11,057 bases of DNA from Eubacteriaceae bacterium (lineage in GTDB: Bacteria > Bacillota > Clostridia > Eubacteriales > UBA1433): the NCBI GenBank assembly GCA_012797825.1, contig JAAZOI010000239.1:1-11057 (forward strand). The letters are read 5' to 3'. The notes below the pieces were generated by a model, which saw nothing but the letters and a program-made list of their open reading frames with translations, was not told where the DNA came from and did no database searches. Shown here piece by piece: positions 1 to 5,375 of the stretch (the stretch's first letter is position 1; every line of letters begins with the position of its first letter). A program made the translations under genes and the position numbers.

Positions 1-1020
1 CATTACAATCCCGCCGGATGATAATTGGTTATATATCGGAGTTCTTTGTCTTACAACGTAATCCACATCAAAAAACATTTGGGCAGGAATACTCATTTCA
101 GCATTTAAAATAAATTTGATTTTATTGTAGTTCAATTTGTTAAACGCATTGCCGGGAAATGGGTATACGGTAATAGGTCTGATCATTCCGGCTTTTATAC
201 CTTCTTTTCGCAGACTTTTTATAGCCGATTTTGCTATTCTCGCAGTTGTGCCGTATGCTGTTATAACAATTTCAGCATCATCAAGCATGTATTCTTCCCA
301 ACGCTGCTCATTTTTTTCCCATTCTGCATATTTTGCAGCCATTTTTATATTTGCCTGTTGCATATCAGGCACGGCTGCATGGTATGTCTGTATTACTCTT
401 GCCTTGTCTACTGTGTCACGTTTGGTAAGTATGTAATCATTTTTATTTGGAAGCGTTGTAAGATCTCTCATTTTTGGGAACTCTATAGCTTCCATCATAT
501 TGCCAAGCGCGCCGTCTGTAAGAACAATAACCGGATTTCGGTATTTATCTGCTATATCGAATGCTTCATAGACCAAATCAACAGCTTCCTGCACGTTGCT
601 CGGAGCAAAAACGAAACATCTTATACCCCCGGGCCCGGGGCTTTTTGTTGCAAACAAATAGTCTTGCTGTGCGGGAAGAATTTGGCCGATTGCAGGGCCT
701 CCTCTGGCGACATCTATTATAACGGCAGGCAGCTCGGCTCCTGCAAGGTATGTAATTCCTTCTGTTTTAAGAGCAAGTCCCGGACCGGATGAAGAAGTCA
801 TGCTTCTTATTCCCACAGAGCTTACGACGTAAACCATATATATCGAGGCTATTTCACTCTCCCCCTGAATAAATTCTCCGCCGACTTGCGGAAGTCTTAC
901 AGAAAGATATTCGGGAATTTCGTTCTGCGGTGTTATGGGGTAACCTGCAAAAAATCTGCAGCCTGCCCTAACAGCCGCTTCAGCCATTGCCTCTGTTCCT
1001 TTTACAAATTCTCTGCTCAT
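1..1020 (-). CDS. vorB: 2-oxoacid:ferredoxin oxidoreductase alpha subunit, VorB/KorA type (3' end outside window)
   Basis: The protein is the alpha subunit of a CoA-acylating 2-oxoacid:ferredoxin oxidoreductase, which oxidatively decarboxylates branched-chain 2-oxoacids or 2-oxoglutarate to acyl-CoA and reduces ferredoxin in the cytoplasm. The frame is open for 340 codons, from an ATG at 1020 to the window edge. It begins MSREFVKGTEAMAEAAVRAG and carries the family motif YPITP at residues 27-31, a TSSSGPGLALKTEG stretch near residue 80 and a VIVLTDGALG stretch near residue 180. The edge falls in the C-terminal domain, so only about 10-20 residues seem to be missing. The start has an AAGGAG ribosome site about 8 bases upstream and lies 12 bp after the ferredoxin-subunit stop, so the two are one operon; beta and gamma subunit genes are expected further left. 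The sequence most resembles proteins named VorB, but substrate (valine-type versus 2-oxoglutarate) cannot be settled by reading. Confidence 0.9.
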   Translation of the reverse strand, partial: MSREFVKGTEAMAEAAVRAGCRFFAGYPITPQNEIPEYLSVRLPQVGGEFIQGESEIASIYMVYVVSSVGIRSMTSSSGPGLALKTEGITYLAGAELPAVIIDVARGGPAIGQILPAQQDYLFATKSPGPGGIRCFVFAPSNVQEAVDLVYEAFDIADKYRNPVIVLTDGALGNMMEAIEFPKMRDLTTLPNKNDYILTKRDTVDKARVIQTYHAAVPDMQQANIKMAAKYAEWEKNEQRWEEYMLDDAEIVITAYGTTARIAKSAIKSLRKEGIKAGMIRPITVYPFPGNAFNKLNYNKIKFILNAEMSIPAQMFFDVDYVVRQRTPIYNQLSSGGIVM

Positions 1021-1032
1021 CTCATTTTCTCC

Positions 1033-1236
1033 TTATTTATAGACTTCGATTGCTGCATCAGGACATACTATCGCACATAGTTTGCATCCCGTACAATTTT
1101 CTTCATTGATTTGCTTTGCTATTTTATAGCCTTTTGAGTTTGTTACATCACCAATAACAATAATTTTTTTTGGACATTGCGTTGTGCAAATTTCACAACC
1201 CTTGCACAACTCAGCCGTAACTGTAATTTTAGCCAT
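1033..1236 (-). CDS. vorD: 4Fe-4S ferredoxin (delta) subunit of 2-oxoacid:ferredoxin oxidoreductase
   Basis: This 67-residue protein carries two [4Fe-4S] clusters that pass electrons from the thiamine-diphosphate centre of the oxidoreductase to external ferredoxin. Two complete cluster motifs are visible: C11-x2-C14-x2-C17-x3-C21-P and C48-x2-C51-x2-C54-x3-C58-P. The insert between them (about residues 22-47) is typical of VorD/KorD subunits. The ATG at 1236 follows an AAGGAG ribosome site with good spacing. It is the first gene of the operon and is followed 12 bp later by the alpha subunit, the usual delta-alpha order of clostridial vor/kor operons. Identity as a ferredoxin subunit is secure; the exact enzyme name depends on the substrate. 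Confidence 0.9.
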   Translation of the reverse strand: MAKITVTAELCKGCEICTTQCPKKIIVIGDVTNSKGYKIAKQINEENCTGCKLCAIVCPDAAIEVYK

Positions 1237-1289
1237 AAACTTACTCCTTTATTTATGCTATAGGATAGTTAATATAATCTAACTTTTAC

Positions 1290-1319
1290 AGTATATTGCA
1301 TTCATATATAAAGCTTCAA
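1290..1319 (-). promoter_or_regulatory. candidate promoter of the vor operon
   Basis: Reading the minus strand, a TTGAAG -35-like hexamer (1314-1319) and a TATACT -10-like hexamer (1290-1295) are separated by 18 bp and lie about 55 bases upstream of the ferredoxin-subunit start. The stretch is very A/T rich and other pairings are possible, so this is tentative. Confidence 0.35.
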
Positions 1320-1353
1320 ATTATCAACTTTTTAAAATATTAAAATATAATCG

Positions 1354-1369
1354 GTATTTTAAAAAATAC
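1354..1369. promoter_or_regulatory. inverted repeat, candidate GntR-family operator
   Basis: GTATTTT (1354-1360) and AAAATAC (1363-1369) are perfect 7-bp arms around AA. The repeat lies in the divergent spacer between the vor operon and the FCD-type GntR regulator, about 35 bp upstream of the candidate vor -35. GntR/FCD proteins bind short palindromes with GT...AC ends, so this is a plausible target for the neighbouring regulator. That assignment is inference from position and symmetry. Confidence 0.4.
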
Positions 1370-1466
1370 GAAATACAGTTAAAATTTAAAAAAAGTATAA
1401 AAAATAAAAATAATTATAATTTTTTTCTTCAAAATTATACAAATAAACATATAAAAATATTTTTTA

Positions 1467-1495
1467 TTGATAAGTTTTTGATAAAAAAATATAAT
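1467..1495 (+). promoter_or_regulatory. sigma-A-type promoter of the GntR regulator gene
   Basis: TTGATA (1467-1472) and a perfect TATAAT (1490-1495) are separated by exactly 17 bp, about 30 bases before the ATG of the regulator. A second TTGATA at 1478-1483 is too close to serve the same -10. The 5' leader would be only about 20 nt. Confidence 0.65.
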
Positions 1496-1524
1496 ATTCT
1501 TATAAATAAAAAAGAGGCGTAAAA

Positions 1525-2244
1525 ATGAATAAAGAACAAATGGAATTTTATTTACAGGCGAATCCTTTTGAGCAGCTCAGCAAGATTGTATACATATTAT
1601 TATTTGATGAAATTACATCTCTGAACATTAAGCCGGGAACTAAAATAAACGCCACGCAGATTGCCGCTGATTTAGATATAAGCCGTACGCCCGTAACAGA
1701 TGCAATAAAAATGTTAAACGAAATAGGTTTTGTTGAAACTAGCCCCGATAAAAACGGATACTATGTATCATCGCTTAACAGGCACGATATTTTTAAGCTT
1801 TACGCGGCACGAAGCGCAATTGAATCAAAAGCAGCCTTTTTATGCGCGCAATTCAGTAAATGTCCCAACATAGATGAAATGGAAAAATTAGCTGATGAAT
1901 TTGAAAAATCTTTTGAATATAAAAAATACGAAATTATAAAATCTATAGATATACCTTTCCATCAGCTTATAATTCAGTCGTGCGGCAATGATTATTTGCA
2001 GGAGTGTTATAATATCCTTAAAAAAAGACTTCAAAGATATCAATGGTTCAGCATTAAGTTTGTTCAGAAAGATAAAAACAATCCGATTACATCCGAGCTT
2101 ATTTCACAGCACACGGCAATAGTAAACGCAATAAAACTTCATTTGCCTGAGCTTGCCGAAAAAGCAATGGAGAGTCATATACAATCATGTCTTAACCATA
2201 CAAGATATTTTACGGATAAACTTGATCCTTTTAAACAAATTTAA
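1525..2244 (+). CDS. GntR-family transcriptional regulator with FCD ligand-binding domain
   Basis: This is a 239-residue DNA-binding regulator of the FadR subfamily of GntR proteins. Residues about 15-83 form the winged helix-turn-helix, including the recognition segment around DISRTPVTDAIKML (51-64) and the wing around 75-82. Residues about 86-225 form the all-helical FCD domain. Its usual metal-binding set is present: D142 and H146 in DIPFHQL, H196 and H218. FCD regulators sense small carboxylates or related metabolites. Being divergent from the 2-oxoacid oxidoreductase operon, with a palindrome between them, it most likely controls that operon in response to an organic-acid metabolite; this is inferred from context. 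The ATG is preceded by AGAGG at 1513-1517. The gene is monocistronic and ends in a terminator directly after its stop codon. Confidence 0.88.
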   Translation: MNKEQMEFYLQANPFEQLSKIVYILLFDEITSLNIKPGTKINATQIAADLDISRTPVTDAIKMLNEIGFVETSPDKNGYYVSSLNRHDIFKLYAARSAIESKAAFLCAQFSKCPNIDEMEKLADEFEKSFEYKKYEIIKSIDIPFHQLIIQSCGNDYLQECYNILKKRLQRYQWFSIKFVQKDKNNPITSELISQHTAIVNAIKLHLPELAEKAMESHIQSCLNHTRYFTDKLDPFKQI

Positions 2245-2245
2245 C

Positions 2246-2275
2246 AAAAGAGGAACGCGCCTCTTTTTATTTTTG
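2246..2275 (+). terminator. intrinsic terminator after the GntR regulator
   Basis: AAAAGAGG (2246-2253) and CCTCTTTT (2260-2267) form a perfect 8-bp stem with a 6-base loop. The 3' arm runs into a T-rich tract, TTTTTATTTTT. It starts just after the regulator stop codon. Confidence 0.85.
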
Positions 2276-2304
2276 TTATATTGATATAAATTACTGCATA
2301 TAAT
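2276..2304 (+). promoter_or_regulatory. candidate promoter of the beta-propeller gene
   Basis: A perfect TATAAT lies at 2299-2304, about 50 bases before the next start codon. The best-spaced -35 candidate, TTATAT at 2276-2281 (17-bp spacer), is poor, while TTGATA at 2281-2286 is too close. The -10 is convincing and the -35 is not. Confidence 0.4.
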
Positions 2305-2354
2305 TTTTAAAAATATCAGAAAAATCAAAGAGCCCCGATTTAAGGAGATAAAAA

Positions 2355-3398
2355 ATGGAAAGCGCTTTGGGGTGGATAAATTTAGGTTTATCTGAAATAT
2401 CAGGTATAAGAAACAGCAGTATGACATTGTCATTTGACAAAAATGACAATCTTTATGTTGCTTATGCCGACGGGTCGGAAATGTCAAAAGCTACAGTAAT
2501 GAGATACGACGGGAAAATATGGGATACATTAGGTGAGAAAGGGTTTACGAAAGGATTTGTTTTAAATCTCTCCCTTGTTTGTGATAAAAACAATATTCCA
2601 TACATTGCATTTTACGATTCTGCCGATTACGGCAAAACAACTGTAATGAGATATATTGAAAATAAATGGCAGACTGTGGGAGAAAAAGGAATATCTTTGG
2701 GAAGAACAGTAAGTTCTTCAATTACTATTGATACAAATTCCAATATTTATGTAGCATACGGCGATCAATCTTATTCAAACCGTGCAATAGTAAAAAAATT
2801 CAACGGAACGATTTGGGAAACGGTAGGCGGAAGACCCGTATCAGATAACGGAGCTTATAATATATCGATAGCAGCAAATAAAAACAATACTTTATATATA
2901 GCTTACGGAGAATATGAACCGGGGTGCAAAACAAGCAGAGCAATTTTAAAGAAATTTGACGGATCAGACTGGGAAATTATAGGGAGCACCGACTTATGCG
3001 AATGTTATATAAATGATATATCTTTAGCTTTTGATACAAACAATAATCCATATTTGGCTTACTCGGATGGTTTATTTGAAGAAAAAATAACTGTTTTAAA
3101 ATTCAATAAAATTCAAAAAGAGGTTTTGGGAATGCGAGGATTTACAAGCGGAAAGGCATATTATATATCCTTAGCAATTGATAAGAATGATACAGTTTAT
3201 GTAGCCTACAGCGATTTATCAAACAACAAAAAAGCCGCTGTTATGAAATACAACGAAAAAGACTGGGAAATAGTATGCGACGGCTCTATGTCGGAATGTG
3301 AAGTGAGATATACTTCTATTGCAATTGACAGCAAAGGAAAAGTTTATATCGCGTATATAAATTGTTCTGATTTGAAAAAACTGAAGTGTATAAAATAA
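2355..3398 (+). CDS. seven-bladed beta-propeller protein, function unknown
   Basis: I do not recognise a specific family, but the 347-residue protein is almost entirely a repeat array. Seven copies of a Y-[VIL]-A-[YF] strand motif start at residues 34, 83, 132, 181, 233, 282 and 331, nearly always 49 residues apart. Each is preceded by an [IV]-[SA]-x-D-x-N/K-x-[NDT] turn and followed by a [KT]-x-x-V-[ML]-[KR]-[YF] strand and a W-[ED]-x-[VIL]-G segment. The N-terminal WINLG matches the missing W-x-x-x-G strand of the last repeat, so N- and C-termini probably close the ring together. There is no signal peptide, membrane segment or anchor, so it should be cytoplasmic. The ATG has an AAGGAG site (2342-2347) with 7-base spacing. 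It is monocistronic, upstream of a c-di-GMP riboswitch unit. A scaffold or ligand-binding role is possible, but nothing in the sequence shows an active site. Confidence 0.8.
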   Translation: MESALGWINLGLSEISGIRNSSMTLSFDKNDNLYVAYADGSEMSKATVMRYDGKIWDTLGEKGFTKGFVLNLSLVCDKNNIPYIAFYDSADYGKTTVMRYIENKWQTVGEKGISLGRTVSSSITIDTNSNIYVAYGDQSYSNRAIVKKFNGTIWETVGGRPVSDNGAYNISIAANKNNTLYIAYGEYEPGCKTSRAILKKFDGSDWEIIGSTDLCECYINDISLAFDTNNNPYLAYSDGLFEEKITVLKFNKIQKEVLGMRGFTSGKAYYISLAIDKNDTVYVAYSDLSNNKKAAVMKYNEKDWEIVCDGSMSECEVRYTSIAIDSKGKVYIAYINCSDLKKLKCIK

Positions 3399-3423
3399 TT
3401 TAAAATATAAATCAATTTTTTAT

Positions 3424-3445
3424 ATAAAAATATTATAAAAATATT
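3424..3445. repeat. tandem 11-bp A-tract repeat upstream of the riboswitch promoter
   Basis: ATAAAAATATT occurs twice back to back (3424-3434 and 3435-3445), the second copy ending inside the -35 hexamer. Two A5 tracts one helical turn apart resemble a curved-DNA or UP-element-like sequence that would strengthen the following promoter. Coincidence in A/T-rich DNA is possible. Confidence 0.45.
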
Positions 3446-3472
3446 GACAAAACTATTTTTTTTTGCTATTAC
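3444..3472 (+). promoter_or_regulatory. extended -10 promoter of the riboswitch-micropeptide unit
   Basis: A perfect TTGACA (3444-3449) is followed after 17 bp by TATTAC (3467-3472). That -10 is preceded by TG plus one base (3464-3466), giving an extended -10. Transcription should begin near 3479, leaving room for the whole aptamer in the 5' leader. Confidence 0.7.
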
Positions 3473-3508
3473 AAGATAGAAAAATTGAAGTGTTGAAAAT
3501 TTAAACTC

Positions 3509-3590
3509 AAACGAAAAAGCAAAACACCCGAAAGGTTGTGACGCAAAACTAAAGGGCCTAAAGATAATCTAAGGCAGCCAGTTTCCGAAA
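3509..3590 (+). ncRNA. cyclic di-GMP-I (GEMM-I) riboswitch aptamer
   Basis: The sequence fits the class I c-di-GMP aptamer. After an AGCAAA start (3518-3523), helix P2 pairs 3524-3529 with 3534-3539 around a GAAA tetraloop (3530-3533), with one C-U mismatch. The conserved GACGCAAA joins at 3540-3547. P3 is built from ACU/AGU (3548-3550 with 3580-3582), GG/CC (3554-3555 with 3578-3579) and GCCU/AGGC (3556-3559 with 3572-3575), with an AG bulge at 3576-3577. The conserved CCGA closes the motif (3585-3588). The tetraloop and its receptor side are therefore both present. The ribosome site of the downstream small gene starts within 3 bases of the aptamer end, which points to control of translation. 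Exact 5' and 3' limits of helix P1 are uncertain. Confidence 0.92.
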
Positions 3591-3594
3591 GGAG
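3588..3594 (+). promoter_or_regulatory. ribosome binding site at the riboswitch 3' edge
   Basis: AAAGGAG lies 9 bases before the micropeptide ATG. Its GGAG can pair with UUCC (3583-3586) across a GAAA tetraloop. Alternatively GAG with the next three U residues (3592-3597) can pair with AAACUC at 3503-3508, enclosing the aptamer. Both pairings would hide the site, so it is the likely control point of the riboswitch. Whether ligand turns translation on or off cannot be read from the sequence. Confidence 0.65.
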
Positions 3595-3603
3595 TTTTTT
3601 ATA

Positions 3604-3693
3604 ATGAAAGAAACTAAAAAAGTCCAGCAAGAAGTTACCAAATATTCTAAAGCTTATACTTATGACACGGCAATAGGGCAGTTCGTGTTTTAA
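3604..3693 (+). CDS. 29-residue micropeptide controlled by c-di-GMP riboswitch
   Basis: An ATG at 3604 opens a 29-codon frame ending in TAA at 3691-3693. The peptide starts MKETKKVQQEV and ends in AYTYDTAIGQFVF. It has no cysteine, no leader-peptidase motif and no membrane segment. The first 16 residues are charged and could form a helix; the tail is aromatic (Y14, Y18, Y20, F27, F29). Evidence that it is a gene: a full AAAGGAG ribosome site at ideal spacing, a dedicated promoter, a riboswitch directly before it, and a strong terminator 6 bases after the stop, leaving no room for any other gene on the transcript. I do not recognise the peptide. It could be a small regulatory or signalling peptide. 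A less likely alternative is that the RNA itself is the functional product and the frame is incidental. Confidence 0.72.
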   Translation: MKETKKVQQEVTKYSKAYTYDTAIGQFVF

Positions 3694-3698
3694 TGTAT

Positions 3699-3724
3699 AA
3701 GAGGGGCGAAGCCCCTCTTTTTTT
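3699..3724 (+). terminator. strong intrinsic terminator after the micropeptide
   Basis: AAGAGGGGC (3699-3707) and GCCCCTCTT (3711-3719) form a perfect 9-bp stem with a GAA loop, followed by a T tract. It closes a transcript of roughly 240 nt that starts at the extended -10 promoter. Confidence 0.95.
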
Positions 3725-4071
3725 ATGAGATCTTAAATTTGCACCCACCCAAATTCAGCTTATAAGTCTTTTGATCTCTGTTAAGCAAATTTTTAACTTG
3801 CTGTAATATATAATATTAATTTTATATCTTAATGTTACTTTATAATATATTGACAATTGATAATGTTAATTTTAAGCAATATAATGTATAAACATTATTT
3901 ATTGTAAAAGTAAAATATCTGATATAATGTTAAATAAAGCTTAAAAGATTATAAGATTATATACTTTTATTTTAAATTAAGCCATAATTAATAAAATATG
4001 ATTATATATAAGGACACAAGTATATTACATTATAGGAAGGCAGGAAATAAAGAACTAAGGAGTGAAAGGTT
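3725..4071 (+). other. gene-free spacer and long leader of the diguanylate cyclase gene
   Basis: The first part holds a nested inverted repeat: GAGATC (3727-3732) with GATCTC (3773-3778) enclosing AATTTG (3736-3741) with CAAATT (3750-3755) around a C-rich CACCCACC loop. After the promoter, the predicted leader of about 180 nt is very A/T rich. It contains a tandem AGATTATA repeat (3946-3961) inside a GCTTAA/TTAAGC inverted repeat (3939-3944 and 3977-3982). I see no known riboswitch and no credible gene here. Confidence 0.4.
3857..3885 (+). promoter_or_regulatory. promoter of the diguanylate cyclase gene
   Basis: TTGATA (3857-3862) and a perfect TATAAT (3880-3885) are 17 bp apart. A TTGACA at 3850-3855 lies 7 bases further upstream with unsuitable spacing. 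Transcription would start near 3892, some 180 nt before the coding sequence. A second TATAAT at 3923-3928 lacks a good -35. Confidence 0.6.
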
Positions 4072-5229
4072 TTGGGGTTTACAGGAATAATTCTTCTAAA
4101 TTTATATTCAGCTTCGTTTCTATTGGTTATGATTATATATACCTTAAGTTATGGAGAAAAAAATAATCCGCAGCAAAAGCTTTTTCTGTATATGTTGAAA
4201 ATAAATTTTTTATTACTTATTTTTGACATATTCGGAAGGTTTGACGGTCACTTAGGAACCATTTATCCGTTTTTAAATACTATAGGAAATTTTACTATAT
4301 TTCTCATTAATCCGATTTTACCTTCGCTGTGGCTTATGTATGCCTACAATCACTCGGATAAAACAAATAAAAGCAGAAAAGTTTTATTATATTTTATTGT
4401 ATTAATATTTATAATAAATACCGCAATTTTAATAACTTCGCAATTTAACGGATGTTTGTATTCAATAGATGAAAACAATATATATCACAGAGGTCCGCTG
4501 TTCTGGTTTGACAGTGTTGTAATGCTTGCTATAGTAATAGTCGCGTATGCGGCCATAATTCAGCAAAGAAAAATTATAGAAAGACAATATTATCATGCTC
4601 TTTTATTTTTTGCAGTGCCGCCGTTTATATCTTTAATATTGCAGATATTTATTTACGGCGTTTCGTTAGTTTATAATTCAATTGCATTCTCCTTATTTAT
4701 CGTATTATTAAATATTCAGAACAGAAGCATTCATATAGATTATTTAACAGGATTAAACAACAGGAAAAAACTTGATGTTTACTTAAATGAAAAGATTTCA
4801 CTTGCGACTGAGGCAAATACATTTTCTTTAATAATGGCTGATATCAATAACTTCAAAGTAATAAACGACCTGTACGGACACGCGGTAGGTGATGATGCAT
4901 TAGAAGTATTTGCGAGGTTATTAAAAAATTGCCTTAGAACGACAGACTTTACAGCTCGCTACGGCGGGGATGAATTTGTAATAATCTTGGATGTCACAAA
5001 CAAAAAAGATCTTTTGTCAACTGTAGGCAGAATAAACTTATATTTTAGAAACTTCAATAAAAACAGCTTAAAGCCTTATAAGCTCGAACTGAGTATGGGA
5101 TATGAAGTTTATGACGTTAAATCTCAAATGAGAGCAAATGATTTTTTAAAGCATGTTGATTTATTAATGTATAAGAACAAACAGAAAATCAAGGAAAGAG
5201 AAAATTTAAACAAAGCTAAAGAGGAGTAA
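4072..5229 (+). CDS. seven-helix membrane diguanylate cyclase (GGDEF protein)
   Basis: This 385-residue protein makes cyclic di-GMP from two GTP. Residues about 6-215 contain seven hydrophobic segments (near 6-26, 36-56, 67-92, 103-123, 143-165, 173-197 and 199-215), resembling the seven-helix sensor modules fused to histidine kinases and cyclases. The GGDEF domain follows, beginning at DYLTGLNNR (223-231). The active-site signature GGDEF is intact at 298-302, and D257 in the MADINNFK strand is the expected metal ligand. R289-x-x-D292 sits exactly five residues before GGDEF, the standard inhibitory site, so product feedback is expected. There is no EAL or HD-GYP domain. The start is TTG with AAGGAG (4057-4062) nine bases upstream; an in-frame TGA at 4063 excludes an earlier start. 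It lies about 350 bp after the c-di-GMP riboswitch unit. The membrane input signal is unknown. Confidence 0.9.
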   Translation: MGFTGIILLNLYSASFLLVMIIYTLSYGEKNNPQQKLFLYMLKINFLLLIFDIFGRFDGHLGTIYPFLNTIGNFTIFLINPILPSLWLMYAYNHSDKTNKSRKVLLYFIVLIFIINTAILITSQFNGCLYSIDENNIYHRGPLFWFDSVVMLAIVIVAYAAIIQQRKIIERQYYHALLFFAVPPFISLILQIFIYGVSLVYNSIAFSLFIVLLNIQNRSIHIDYLTGLNNRKKLDVYLNEKISLATEANTFSLIMADINNFKVINDLYGHAVGDDALEVFARLLKNCLRTTDFTARYGGDEFVIILDVTNKKDLLSTVGRINLYFRNFNKNSLKPYKLELSMGYEVYDVKSQMRANDFLKHVDLLMYKNKQKIKERENLNKAKEE

Positions 5230-5300
5230 ATGCCTCTTAAAACAAATAGTATATTTAATATTATACAGATAAAAAAATATTGTTATATTAAGAAATGATT

Positions 5301-5323
5301 AACCCCTTGCATGGCAAGGGGTT
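5301..5323. terminator. bidirectional terminator between the diguanylate cyclase and mntH genes
   Basis: AACCCCTTGC (5301-5310) and GCAAGGGGTT (5314-5323) are perfect 10-bp arms around ATG. The flanking T content is modest on both strands (TTTGGCATTT forward, TTAATCATTT reverse), but the stem lies between two convergent genes and should serve both. Confidence 0.75.
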
Positions 5324-5375
5324 TGGCATTTAAGGCATATAAGGTTTATTTAATTTTTCGATATGAAGATAATTC

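Noticed and set aside
137..1080. Several plus-strand open frames over the left end
   Set aside because: They lie opposite a continuous minus-strand frame with clear VorB/KorA and ferredoxin motifs and good ribosome sites; their own translations have no family pattern.
2185..2487. Minus-strand frame of 100 codons near the GntR terminator
   Set aside because: It spans the end of the regulator, its terminator and the start of the propeller gene on the opposite strand, and its composition is lysine/phenylalanine noise.
3583..3600. UUUCC-GAAA-GGAG followed by six U residues as a riboswitch-controlled terminator
   Set aside because: The stem has only about four pairs, one of them a wobble, which is too weak for an intrinsic terminator; control of the ribosome site is more likely.
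3863..3907. A 14-codon frame ahead of the diguanylate cyclase gene
   Set aside because: It has no ribosome site and overlaps the predicted promoter, so it would mostly not be transcribed from its start.
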